NCBI GenBank assembly: GCA_947650285.1
Contig: CANTFL010000122.1
Span: forward strand, 291,347 to 355,346
Direction of reading: 5' to 3'
DNA: 64,000 nt
Source of the DNA: Hyaloperonospora brassicae
Taxonomy: Eukaryota; Oomycota; Peronosporomycetes; Peronosporales; Peronosporaceae
Shown piece by piece: positions 34,398 through 47,396 of this stretch. The notes under the pieces are model-generated. The model did not search any database, was not told the origin of the DNA, and saw only the letters and a list, made by a program, of their open reading frames with translations. The position numbers were made by a program, and so were the translations under genes. Each line of letters opens with the position of its first letter. The stretch's first letter is position 1.

Positions 34398-36639
34398 CAA
34401 ATAGCCAAAATACGAAGTATTTATAGCATTACGTAAATCGATAATACACCTTACAAGCAGCTCTCTATCAATGCTTATATTAGCCACAAAAGATACCAGG
34501 CAGCTTGTAATTATTATAATATTTTAAAAAGAAGACAAAGCACAGGCGCCTCTATTTCTACGTTGCTTCTGAAGCAATACCAACATCAATGCAAACTTAG
34601 TGATGATGTCAAGCAAATTGATCTTTCGTAATTTCTCCCCGTTACAAGAAAGTCCTAAAGTGTTTTTACGTATTTTATATGAGGAAATTATATATAGACT
34701 CCATTATGTTGCTCGTCATGACTACAAAGCGTGGACGTAAATTAATTGCAACAGCTAATTTCAGCCTATCAGTATCGCGTGGCTTTTGCAGCGCATTTGC
34801 TTTTTTGTAAGTATATGGGCCCGCTTTCAAAAAACGCAACCTCAAAGGCATGACCAGCTTCCGCGCACGTTCCTTCTGTGTCGCATTGCTAAATTTGGCA
34901 TTGTGATTCTCGACAATGCGACGCTAACATAATCAGGGATGTCACCTGCATAAACATGCATAGCTAGACTGAAACCCTTGTGAAAGTTGAAGACAAAGAA
35001 TGATGACGCTACACCAGATCGTACCTAAATCTCTATGAATTATTGACCTTAGTTTCTTCTGACACGCAAGCGACCTCTACGAATTCGCCCTTATCGTTGC
35101 TATTCTTGTGGAAAGAGATAAGAATGAATTTCCTATATTTATGTGGTGCAAAGCTGTTTGGAAGATGAAAGATCTGGAGGCCGACCAGTAGAGAGATAAG
35201 AAGCAACACCAAGCAGATAACATAAGAAAAAAGGGGATCCCGGAGGCGAGAGGATCGGTAAAGGAGAAGAACCTAAGAGACCGAGTAACGAGAGCAACGT
35301 GCCAACGGTAACAGTTTAGATGTTTGAAAGAAATGAATCACGAGCCCTACGGTCTACCCCTGGCCCTCAAGGTGGACCTTAGATCCATGGAGGCGGACAT
35401 CGGTCCCTCTAGGTCAAGCTACTCTTGCCTAGTCAAATTAGGACTCGAGTGTGAGGCAAGGACAGAGTGGAGGAGTAAACGGATAGGACGATAATTATAC
35501 TGCTCAATTTTCGATCTTCTTGTAACGATCACGTCGCTCTAAAAGAATTTGGTAATCCATCTGCCTGCCTGTTTCGGGAAAGGGATACACTTTGCCCCTC
35601 ATCGGAGACTGTTGCGTGGCGAGATCAAGAGCAAATAAAACACTAGGAAGTGTTTGGCTTGTGATTTAGTCGAGTGGCGACCCGCCCCCCAAAGACCCGG
35701 TATTAATAGCAGCCTCAGCACTCCGTTGTCAGGGTTGATTGTAAAGGTCAGGTGGTTCATTCCCTAAAATAACAGCTAAAAGGTCATGAACGACAAGTCA
35801 TCTATATGTTTTTAAATAAAAGTCCACTCTCGACCGATTCGATCAAGTGGCCACCTGCTAGCCTACCGACTGAAGTGTATTCATTTCAAGCCCGCCAAGT
35901 ATGGCTCTATCAAGACCAAGATCTACATTCTTACCACGTCCACAGAATAGTGAAACCCGCTTACTGACGATTACACAATGTAAGACAAGATCCATACGCG
36001 ACGTCGATGTACCCCCCCCGTAACTCGGCAGTCCGGCATGGTATGTCATTTAAGGTATCTTCATACAGCTTTAAGAACTCACTACGCCACATTAATGCTT
36101 CACAAACGCGCCATTTAGATTCGCAACGTGATATCAAATACGCATAGCAGATGAAATGCCGGGCTTTTTACAATGACGACACGAAATTTTTATTTTTCAG
36201 GCAATGCGGCATGCGACTATTATCCGCATTTGTTCTGCAGGTGCTTCAAATGGGATCATCTGAAACTTCTTGCATTACTGACTACACTAAATAAGGCGCT
36301 TAGAGTCACAAAGAATGGTATACACAATCCAAGTACGCTAATTAACGACCATTAGCCATATTCATCTTCTACACCCCAGCTGGACTGGCTTTACGAACCT
36401 TACTTTCGACGAAGTGGAGGACAAACTCGAACAATGCGACATATGAAGACTATTTATTTCATATTGATCCATATGAAGTCAACGTATCCCTCGTGACTGT
36501 GGCAAAGCGATTACACGATGTTACCGCTGAGTTGAAATTGGGAGCACACGTATCATCGACATCAGTTTAGTCCTAACTGGACTCTGATCAAAGGATATGA
36601 GCTGGGATGGGTGGCTCACCATCGGGTACCCATACTTAC
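34398..36639. other. Repeat-derived DNA without a recognisable gene
   Basis: About 2.2 kb. Short ORFs only, with no motif. Some stretches (35160-35480) are less AT-rich and could be old retroelement internal sequence, but I cannot place them. Confidence 0.35.
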
Positions 36640-37300
36640 CAGATTGTTAGATCTTGTATTACAAGAGTGGGATATGTAGTAAAGCTAACACGGAAGCGTA
36701 AAATGGAGACCCAACTCACCAGAGATCGCAATATCACGTAGAGATCGCGAAAACTCTCAAGGTTTCCGATATCTACTAGAGATCGCGATGTTAACCCGAG
36801 ATCACGATCTTTATTCGATCTCGCGATCCCGATCAGAGATCGCAAGCGTAAGGGCACTTGCATATAAGTCTGGTGGGAAATCACGCGAAGGTTCTAGAGA
36901 TAGCGCACTTGTTGTATTACTTATATGTACAAAGGTGCGATCTTCAAGAGGGGGACACGTGGCTTCGAAAGTCGTGATTCAGATTGGCCTGGCGATGTGT
37001 TAGTTTTAAGGTTTGATTAAGTTACATTAAACAAAGTTTAATTTGCTCCTAGTTGCACATGTCGACTTCTCTTCCTGGTTTGATTATTGGCCACCCGAAG
37101 TCAAGATGAAGTACATGCTTTGACCAAGTGTTATCATCCCTGGATTATTTGGCCAGGGATCAAGGACTCTCAAACAACAACTCCAACTGCAATCAAGCGC
37201 AGCAAACAAGTAAAGGCGAAGGTACAAGATTGTGAGACGGCTCAAGTGGTCAGAAGGCTCACGAATAATTTATCTACTTAGGACAAGGCGATCTTGTAGA
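36640..37300 (-). repeat. Degenerate D-type LTR, minus orientation
   Basis: GAGACGGCTCAAGTGGTCAG (37234-37253) is the reverse complement of a segment of the element D LTR (about 50698-50720). The preceding cluster of AGATCGCGA/GATCACGAT units (36720-36845) matches the GGATCGCGG-rich part of that LTR in the order expected for the minus orientation. Heavily diverged. Confidence 0.55.
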
Positions 37301-37918
37301 GATCAAGATGACTCATATCGAGCACCTTAGAATTACACCTGCTATCGTGTGAAATTTTCCACGCGACATCCCCAATCCCAAATACTATTCAGCTTGGCAT
37401 CGACTCGAGTTTACCTACAAGAGTGCAATCCGTTCCACCGACGAATGCACCAATCAGTCTTAATCCGTGAATTACGAAAAATCCCTTTTGCAGGTAAATT
37501 AATCTTTTTGATTGATCAGAGCGTCTTTATTGCTAGCTTTTACTTGTCATACACTAGATATATCCTGGAATTTGACTTCTGTTTTCGATGCCAATTTTTA
37601 CGACGATTTCGCACCTCTCGTAATCGAATTTAATGGCACATTCCCTCCCGATATCAATTCCGACGAAAAGGTCATTATCGGTTTATACTCATCAAAGAAA
37701 TTAGAACACATGCATTAAATGACTTATGTACAGGGTAGAATGCGTGTTTGTCGCCGAAATTATATAGACAACCGGCAGATGCTTTTTTGTCGTCATAGGT
37801 GGCTGTATATTTTCAGCTCGACTCTTCGTATTCTCACGCACATAAAATGCCATACAGAGTCATCGCGCATTCGGTTGAGTTTAAAAAGGTTATTTAAGAA
37901 ATAATATATAGAAGTGGC
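37301..37918. other. Spacer between two inverted D-type LTR remnants
   Basis: About 620 bp; no gene recognised. Confidence 0.35.
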
Positions 37919-38400
37919 GATCACACGATTGTTGATGTGATCCCACTCCTCCACTGAAGCGCAGATGACCGACTACGTCGGTAGTTACTCCGTTTCCTCA
38001 CCTTATGTACCCGTCAGTAGGGCGTGCTGCACTCTTCTCGATGGACTTGCGTCACGGGGAATCCTAACCGTGTTTAAGAAGGGGTAATGACCATTTGGAA
38101 GCCTTCACACGACCACGGGTGTATTTATAGGGTACTAGATTTGAGTTATTTCGATCTCTGCGAGGTCCCTTTGTTAAATTCGTGACTACTTGATCCGCTT
38201 GACCTTCAGACCACTTGAGCCCTCTCGTGATCTTGTATCTCGCCCTTTACGGTGTTGATGCGTCCGATCGCAATTGGGGGTTGCGTTGAGCGCCCTTGAT
38301 CTGTGGCCAAACGTTCCAGAAATTTTACTATATCTAGACATGCAGCTTTCTTGACGTTAGGTGGACAGTAATTCAACTCGGAAAAAAAAACGCGTGAATT
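37919..38400 (+). repeat. Degenerate D-type LTR, plus orientation
   Basis: Parallels the element D LTR start to middle: GATCACA, TGTACCCGTCAGTAGGGCGTG, CTTGATCCGC, CAGACCACTTGAGCC, and CCAAACG in the same order and spacing. It is opposite in orientation to the remnant at 36640-37300. Confidence 0.55.
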
Positions 38401-39433
38401 CAAAGTATAAATATTTCTTTATTATTTTAAACAACCAAACCAGCATTTAATTTTATACCCATACCCATCACCGAATCTATAAATACGCCAACCTACATCG
38501 CAGACCTTCTTTCGTGGATCCCGTCATATGCCTTTCAGATCCGCGGTCATCCAGCCTGTGATGTGGCGTACATCAATCCGACGAATCAAGATCTTTCTGC
38601 GGATTTCATATGCTCCGTGTATAGCGTATTATATCCATGTCACTTTCCGTCAACCTTCGGTCTATGAATAATTGTCCGATTAGATTACTTTCTTTACAGT
38701 ATTTTACCTGACGAACTCCAACGAGCATGGCCTTCATCACCAATCATCTGTCCAATCGAACTGAAATGGAAGCCGTTCCGCCCTTATAACCCGAAATTGT
38801 TCGACCACTATATTACAGTACAAGCAAATCTACAGACCGTCTATTCTCGTCAATAAGAGGTACGACCGAATCGTTTTCCGAATCAGCTTTACGAAGGTTT
38901 TTTACAATCACCTCATCATGATTCGTGACACCCTGACGTATTGGTTTCTTTTAATGTGATCGGACTCGCCGCGCACATAACTTCATCGCTCTCTCGGTAT
39001 ATTGACTGCTTGTGGCAATTTTATCTCCTTATCTGACGTGGAAATAATTAAACAACAAATCCATTCGATAAGTGAACTTTCACTCACGTAGTTATGCTGT
39101 TTCGGTCGACTAAAGAGTCTCAATAATCTATTATCCGCTAAAACTTACCAGCCCCGACATATTTTTGCTTTAATAAAAGCCTTGTTATCTCGTACGCCAA
39201 AACGTTTCCATGCATGCATGCTACGGAAGCCATTTAACATATACATCAACAAAACCGCTTTGCACGAACACGCTGTATTGAACATCATAAAGCTTTTTGA
39301 CGATGTTTGCCAAACTGCTACAAAAATTGCGTGTCGACTGAAAAGGAAACGGACAGGCAAAGTATTATTCTAGATTTGGCATACTACAACAACGCATAAA
39401 CAGATCATTTCACTACAGTTCAGACATATGATT
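38401..39433. other. AT-rich DNA, no gene seen
   Basis: About 1 kb upstream of element B. Only short unrecognised ORFs. Confidence 0.4.
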
Positions 39434-39438
39434 GATAG

Positions 39439-39879
39439 TGTAACGGGGTAGCCCGTTACATGATATGGTCACTAACGATAAAGTGACAATATAGAATATT
39501 TCGGGAATATTCTTTCAACAATATCACTGAGCATGATGATATTGTTGAAGATGACCGAAGGGTCTACTCCTTGGTTGAAATCGTGATGATATTAACCCAC
39601 CAATCGCTGCTAGACGCGCACAATGGGTGGTGAGTGGACGTCATCATACGTTTAGTTAGATTAATAAAAATAAGTCAAGATAAACAGAGACATAAGATTG
39701 ATAGGACTTATTCATATTAAATAACAGTTTTAATTTTACCAGGAGATAGCGTGTTCACTAGTCTCCTTTCCTTCCTCTGTGTTGGTGCAACACTTAGCAG
39801 GGCACTGACTATCACAGTTGTCAGTGGAAGTGAGCTCCGTACTGGTCAACCAGTACGTATTTACTAGTGCCCCGTTACA
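39439..39879 (+). repeat. 5' LTR of element B
   Basis: Begins TGTAACGGGGTAGCCCGTTACA (palindromic, two 11-base arms) and ends GTGCCCCGTTACA. It is followed after two bases by TGGTAGCACTTTG, the primer-binding site (39882-39894). Confidence 0.9.
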
Positions 39880-39929
39880 CCTGGTAGCACTTTGTAGTCC
39901 GTCCGAGGGCCATACTCGCATCGCCCAAC

Positions 39930-41051
39930 ATGAACATGTTGGACGAAGTCGAAGGCGACAAATTTCACGGAACTCGTGAAAGCTACTCCTATGTGAGCGA
40001 TGTCGAATGGAGTGCTATCGAACGAATGAGTTCGACCGTTGGCTAGGTAGCTATCTGGGTCATGCTATCCACAAGGGATAAAGACCAGCAGCATTCCGTC
40101 ATTAGCGACTTCTTTCAGCATGAACTTAATGATTCGCGATCGCAGGTGACCTGGTTGCAACAACAAGATCACCAGCGGACGGAATCACTGAGACAACAAC
40201 AGTCTCATTCCGCGCTGTCAACGCGTGAGCGTCGACAGGAGTCTCTAAAGCTAGAGATATCCAAGTATCGGGGAGTCGAGGAAGACTACCTTTTTAAAAG
40301 GTTCTTCGAGGTCGACGGTGCCATCGAGGCCCGTCGCATCGACAACGATCGAATGCAAGTAGCATTCGCTCAGTCTTTGTTGGCAGGGGGCACCAGGAAT
40401 TGGGACCTGAATCTCAAGTTACACGACCCAAACGTGTTCGAGTCGTTAGACGTCTTCAAGACCCTACTCAGTGAGACTTTTGAGCCTCCCAGGGCAGAGT
40501 TCAGGACTATCTTTGTACTCCTTGAGATCAAACAGGGTGAGCGTAAGGTTCACGCTTACGCTCAGCATGTGCGCTACCTTGCAAGTTGCATGGTAGTGGA
40601 CCCTGGGAGTGAATTTGTGAAGATCACAATATTCTTTCAAGGTCTTGCAGATGGTCCTGTCATGGACCACCTGTTTCGCGGGGAGCCAAAGACGCTCTCC
40701 GAAGCGATCTACGCCGCAGAGCAGGAAGACTTTAGTTTAAGACAGGATCACACTACTCTTACACCTTATCTTCCACAAAGACGATCAGCGGTCGGAGGTC
40801 CAGAATCAATGGACCTCTGTCATATTGAGGGCGAGAAACCTCGCCCTGTGAATGACAAGCGAATGGAAAGATGCCATCTCTGTCATAAGCTGGGACACTA
40901 TGCATACGAATGCAGTGTCCCTCGTTCAAAACCCCGTGGCGCTGAGCGCAGTAGCCGTCCACCAAATAGAAGAACTAGAAGACGAGGGTCTGATACTATT
41001 GCGAAGCCGCAACAGCGAAGCGGACCATCAAAAAATGGTCGGGTACAGTAG
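39930..41051 (+). pseudogene. gag: Element B gag (one in-frame stop)
   Basis: Starts at ATG 39930 (MNMLDEVEG) and is interrupted by one TAG at about 40044, then open from there to 41051 in the same frame. It holds the gag core (FEPPRAEFRTIFVLLEIKQG) and the zinc knuckle CHLCHKLGHYAYEC, fitting CX2CX4HX4C. The C-terminus overlaps the -1 slippery site. It is nearly co-linear with element A gag, and shows that the frame change in A gag is a lesion. Confidence 0.87.
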
Positions 41052-41070
41052 GGTCGGAGAACCCTAATGA
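41030..41070 (+). promoter_or_regulatory. Predicted -1 ribosomal frameshift site, element B
   Basis: A AAA AAT at 41030-41036 in the gag frame, followed at about 9 bases by a hairpin (about 41046-41070) whose core TAGGGT pairs with ACCCTA. The stem bases differ from element A, but pairing is kept. The -1 frame continues into the protease. Confidence 0.75.
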
Positions 41071-44000
41071 TCCAGCAACATCGAGAGAATTTTCAAATCT
41101 CTCGACGAAGTTTACTCCCGGCACACAGTCACCGTGTGTCTCTGCACCTGGTGATGAAGTGTCCCTCATCACCTTGACATTGAAAGTGACAAAAGACTTG
41201 TCACTTCACGCCCTAGTTGACTTTGGGACGTCAAACAACTTTTTTCGTCGTCAGTCACTTGAGGATGGAATTATCAACTTTGTGGAGAGGAGAATCCCTC
41301 AAACGAGAATGACGGTGCATCGATCACTGTGAAGAAACGTGTAGTCAAAATCCACTACACATTGAAGGATGGACCGTACGATGATGACTTCATCGTACGC
41401 GACCTGGATGACAAGTTTGATGTCATCCTAGTACTTCCTTGGCTCAGGAGATACGAGCCAAGGGTGAGCTGGCAGCATCGATCAGTATCGATGCCTGCCC
41501 CTTCTTCATCAAATGACGATCTATTAAATATCTTAGAACGTCCAAACTCATTGGGGTGTACTGCGAGTGAGTACGATGGCCTCACTTGCGGTACGGTCGT
41601 TAGTACGACTGTACAAGAATACAATGTAGATGATCACTACATTGTGGAGAAAGCTCTCCAGGGCCCTATGAAAGTGATTTCCCAGGAGGTAATTGAGACA
41701 GTGAATGTCTTGGTTAATGCCGGATCAAGCGTAGACGCTTACACGCTGGATCTGATAGTGCCTCCGAAGTTAACTTCGGAGTCAACCTAATTGCCAAAGC
41801 TAGAATCGAAACTATTTTTGCGTGATCTGCGTAGTGGCAAAGTCAAGCAGATCTGTGTACTCGTCGCGGAGGATGAGTATGTGACCGACATTCGATCGGC
41901 AGCGGTTTTTACTGAGACGGAACGGGTTCTTAGCAGTTTATCGATAGACAAAAGCGTCATGGATGAAAAGACTCGGATTAAGCGATACACGTCTTAATTC
42001 TGGGAGTCGTTTCAGGCAAATCCTTTGTAAAAGAATTTGATCGAATTCAAGGATGTTTTCGTTGAATCCGTGCCATGCGAGTTGCCTAAGGACAAAGGCA
42101 CTCGACACGAAATCGAGCTCAAACCGGGCTCGAAAATTTTTTCATGAAGCAGTGGCCACTGCCTCGTGAACAAGTGATAGCGATCGACAAGTTCTTTGCC
42201 GATCGCTTAGCAGCGGGCCATGTGGGGGAATCCACTTCCCCTCACAGCTATGACCTTCTGTGTGCGAAAGGTCACAGGAGGGTGGCGGATAGTGCACGAA
42301 TATAACAAATTAAATGCTGCAACGGTACCGGCTCAGACGCCGATACCGAGGAAGGACGTAATCATAGATGGTATGTCAAAGAGTACCATCTTTTCGTCCA
42401 TGGATCTGATGGATGGATTCTATCAGATCCTGATGCGTGAACGGGACGTCCCGTACACGGCAGTGAGCACTCCCAGTGTTATGCTGTGGGAGTGGCTAGT
42501 GATGTCACAGGGGCTGAGTAATGCCCCTGCAACATTCAACAGATGTGTAACAAATCTGTTGAGACCGGTGCGGGATTTAGCACCGAGTAATTACGATGAT
42601 TTGTTCGTCCATAGCCGGGCTATGGATGGAAGGACGGACGTTGGAGTTTACAAAACTCACTTTCTTCAGGCTCTTCAACTCATGCGCAAGCATAATTTGA
42701 ATGCCAACATCAAGAATTGTATATTAGTGGCTAGCGAAATATCACTTCTTGGGTGCATCGTGGGTAAACACGGTGTACGTCCCGATCCCGAAAAGATCAA
42801 GGCGATCATCGACTGGCCAGTGCCAGTCGATGTCAAGGGACTGCGGAAGTTCCTTGGGCTAGCGGCGTACTTGCAAAATATTCGCCCAACTATGCCGAGA
42901 TGACTGTTCATCTTTCTTGTTTACTCAAGCAACATGTAACGTTGACATGAAACGCCGTTTGTCAGCGTTCCTTTGAAGGGATCAAGAAAAGCTTGATACA
43001 ATCGCCGATCTTGGCGAAATCATATCAGGACAGACCATTTCATGTAATCTGTAACGCCAGCGATTTTGCAATCGGCTGTGCATTGATGCAGTTCGATGCA
43101 GATGGCGCGGAGCGCGTCTTCTGTTATCAGTCGCGTCAGCTGCAAGCAGCCGAACGCTATTACACAGTGTATGACAAGGAACGCCTTGCCATGAAGTACG
43201 CACTGGATAAGTTTCGCGTCTATCTCTTGAGAGATAGCCTGTTCATTGTCTATGCGGACTATGCGTCACTACGCACGGCCGTAAACAGTCCCCACCTCTC
43301 GCAACGAATGACGAGGTGGTTGTCTTTCTTCGCGGAGTATAACTTTTACGTGGGATACGAACCAGGACGAATGAACGTCGTCGCAGATGCGTTATTACGA
43401 CGACCCGATTTCGAGCCGGCTACACCAGTAAAAAGTGAGGCCTTGCCCACTATTACGGCGCTGTCAGTCAGCGTGCCGTCGTTTCCTTTACTCGACGACG
43501 TGCGGAAGGCATACGCAGAAGATACGAATGTCCTCCGTTTGATGGGTCATCTTGCAACCCATACCGGAAATCCTTGTCGGATTTGCCGGCCTTATACCGT
43601 TCCTCTTGGATTGGTATACGACTCCTAATGGTCTGCTATATTACACAGCAGTTGCTGACGACACCCCTCGTGTCGTCGCTCCCGATCATATTGATTTGCG
43701 TTCGCGCATCATGTTCGAATGTCACGATGCGCCGTCTGGCGGGCATCGTGGTAGGGAGAAAACTTACCTCACAGTAAGTCGTGACTTATACAAGCCCCGC
43801 CAGTATCAGTTTGTCCGCAAGTACATTCGTTCTTGCGAGGTCTCCCAACGGTTTCAGCCTAGTCCTTCATCCCTTTCACCGTTACAACCTCTGCCGGTAC
43901 CGGCAGAATACTGGTAGTCCGTTTCCATGGACTTTGTCTTCGGGTTTCGTAAAGACGCTCTCACAAGAATAATGGTATTCTTGAGTTTGTCGATAGTTTC

Positions 44001-47000
44001 AGTAAGATGGTGCATCTTGCTGCGGTCCCCGAGTTTATCACGGCTAAAGGCTGTGGGCGTGTCTTCATCGACACGATATTTCGAATCCACGGATCACCCC
44101 GTGAAGTCGTATCCGACCGTGATCCTCGGTTCACGGCGGAGTTTTGGCAATCCGTGTTCCGCACTTTGGAAACACTATTAGAGATGTCAACCTCTGACCA
44201 TCCTGAAACAGATGGTCAGCCAGAACGTGCAATTTGTGTCGTCGAAGAAATACTTTGAGGTTATGTCCACTCGTTCTCGAGTCGGAGTGAGTTCTTGCCG
44301 ATGGTCGAATATACTATCTCAACAACTGCGTGCATGCGTCCACGACGCATACACCGTTCTACGTGAGCGGCTTACGCCACCCACGTATTCCCGCCCTAAT
44401 ACAGAGTGACTCTTGATTAAGTGGGGGAGGGACTCGCTCGATCAAAAATCGTTTTGGCTCTTGCTCATCACGTATCATCGCACATGCCGATACGTTCGAT
44501 TTCGATGTCGATAATGTCGACATCGAAGAAGTTGACCTTAGCAGTAGCAATGACGCTGCTGCTACTTCAGACAATGATGACGATGATGGAATATTCAGCA
44601 TCGTCAACGATTATTCCAGCGAGGAAGAAGATTAAGTCGATGAAGAAGAGAAGAATCTCTTAGCAGTGCGCACGAAGCGCACTGAAAACACAACAACGAG
44701 TCAGCAGAAAAGTTCCTGCTGACTAGAGAGTTGGTAGTCCGTTTCGTTCAGGACTCCATCGCAAATGCGATGGACCGCTAGAAACGGAACGCATACAAGA
44801 ATGGTAGCGCAAATGTTTTTTCATCTACAAGTTAATGACGTAGTACTACTGTCTGCGGTAAAATTACCTGGCTACGTAGTCACTAATGTCGGCAGTAGTA
44901 AACAACTGCCGAAATACTTTGGTCCCTTTCGTGTATTGCATCTCAAAGGCAATGCACACACGATTGATCTGCCTCGTAGGATGCGCACGCATCCTACGTT
45001 TTATGTTGGTCGTCTCCGCCCTCACTATCAGCACGAGGCTTCTTCCGAAAGCGCATATGACCAGCATATTCATGAATCCCCAACAGATTCTTATGACCAC
45101 GACCAAACACTTAAGTTGGTCCCCTCAGCAACGCAGCCTCGCGATGAGACGCCTCTAGCACGTCGCGCAAATGGCGCCTCTCGCGTTCGTTCTCAAGCTG
45201 AGCGAACGCGAAATCCGATCGGTGGTTCTCCCGATCTTCACGGAGACGTCGTACGGTCGAAAACAAGTCGTGTAAACGATCGTGTTCGTGATCGACGTCC
45301 TCCCTCAACTCGGTCAGGTAACACTCAGATCTGCTGCTGCTGCTTGCGGTGATTTTCTAAAAGATAAGCTCGGACGTCGTGGCTGCACTCGCCATTAGTT
45401 GGACATGTTCGCTGGTACGAAGAAGCGCTTGAAAAGCAAATCGGTGTGCTTTAAATGCTTTGAGCCCGACAAGAGTCACTGTATGGAACTCGTGTTAATC
45501 TGTTGCGCGCGCACTTGCATAGGATCAGAAGCCACGTGCCATAAGAAATGCAATATTATATAATCAAGGAACACGCGTTCAATGCTGGGAGCAATCTCAT
45601 TCTCTATGTCATCCTTGCTGGTGCAGTTTATGTCCAGTTGTCTTTGTCTTCTTTACCTTGACACGAAAAGGTAAGGCTGTATGTAGCCACGGTGCTGATC
45701 ACAACACTGACCGGCAAATGTACCACATGATCACCAATGCATGGCATAGAGGATAAACCATCATGGAAATCAGCAGAGCTACAGGAGGATTTTAGTTACT
45801 CGTAGCCGGTTGCAATAATTAGCTTTCTATTGTGTTATTGATTACATACATGAACCTGGCAAATGATCGAATCTTGTCGCGGTATGCTGCTTTATAAGTA
45901 CACCACGCTGCGGTGAGAATTGAACTGTAACTGGGTCAGCCTATTACATAATTTTAACATTTGTGACAATGTGATTATAGAGCCATTTTAGTATTAAATT
46001 CTTACTACAATAGCACTAAAAATTTAGTGATATTGTTACAGTGACCCAAGTGTCTACTCATTGGTTATTATACCATTATATCAACCCATCAATCGCTGCT
46101 AGAAGCGCGCAATGGGTGGTGAGTAGACGTCACTATACATGCGTTTAGTAATATTATATAATTCAGTTGGGACAAATTAGAGAACAACTGATATCGGACT
46201 TATTTATACTAAATAATGGTGGTACTTTTCATACGATTATGGTCTTTTCCTTAGTCATTTACCTGTCCTCTGTATAGTGCATATACCTAGCAAAGCACTG
46301 ACTTCACTGTTGTTATTGAGTAAGGGAGATGTGATAGGTAAGGAAGGTGTGAACCTAGATCTGTCCTTCATTGATGGTCAATGGGAAATGCTCGATGAAA
46401 TGATGACGGCTAGCATATATATTCCGCTTAATGTAACATACGCATTAATATATCTGTTATCGCGACGAGACTGGTCGTGAAGTTCAATTTGCAGCACGAT
46501 TAGAGCATAAACTTATGACTTTATAAGTTGATAAGGCGCACTGGTCAATGATGTTTATCTATTAAGAGAAGCGCTAACATAAGTTCGACGTACGAAGCTA
46601 TAAGTGAGGAAGCTGTGCGTAATTTAATCAACGAACACTCGACAGATACTTTTTGTATGGCCACAAGTTGCGTTGGTGAGGCGCACACGTCCTGCCAGGT
46701 GTGACTCATCAGGTCCTGTTTTCATGAATAGATATACATACTACACGGGTTCCCTGGACATGCTTGCACAATCGGCTACGATACACACGTCTACCAATGT
46801 CTGTCATACCATACATTAGAACCATTTGTGGGACCTTAGGTAACACTTCACAGCCACGTCCTTTCCATTACTACAAACAGATTTCTCTATCGTGACATTG
46901 CTTCGATCAAAACTTGTGGAAGCACATTGGTCTTTGATCGTGGCTCTAGTCCAGACTCGCCCGATCATTCATGCGCGCAAACGCGTCCACACAAAGCATA

Positions 47001-47396
47001 CTGCAGCTGCACACGCACACAGTTAGGCGCTGCTGGGCAGGCCCGGCAGCTGAGCCGGACCTTTTCTATCCACCACCACCGGATCCACTAGTGGATTCTC
47101 ACGGAAGTCGACGCTTTCACGTGGGGCGTATCTTGAGCCACCGCGTGAAGAACGGGGAGCGGACAAGTTACTTTTTTCGCTGGCGTAAGTTACCACCGTC
47201 TTATAACAGCTGGGAACCTCGATCCCAGCTGATGGCTGATGCTGAGGGTCTCGTCCACCAGTACGACGAGACTCATCCGATTGGCCCTCGGATCATCGGA
47301 AAACACGCGCTTTTGGCGCTTGTAAACGAATTGCAAGTTTGCAATCGCGTCCCGCATCTCAGCCGAGATGTTCGCCCTTCCCCAGGCCAAACTTAG
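41037..47396 (+). pseudogene. pol: Element B pol: protease, RT, RNase H, integrase, chromodomain
   Basis: Many-fragment pol in the same order as A: protease VDFGTSNNF (about 41216), ILVLPWL; RT in 42220-42903 with NYDD where A has YFDD; RNase H in 42993-43628; integrase zinc finger in 43552-43917, catalytic MDFVFGF near 43927, and DHPETDGQPERA near 44200. The tail includes KYFGPFRVLHL and MRTHPTFYVGRLRP. The chromodomain (RRFHVGRILSHR, TSYFFRWRK) lies beyond the nested insertion, at 47095-47230. Numerous stops and frameshifts; certainly dead. Confidence 0.88.
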
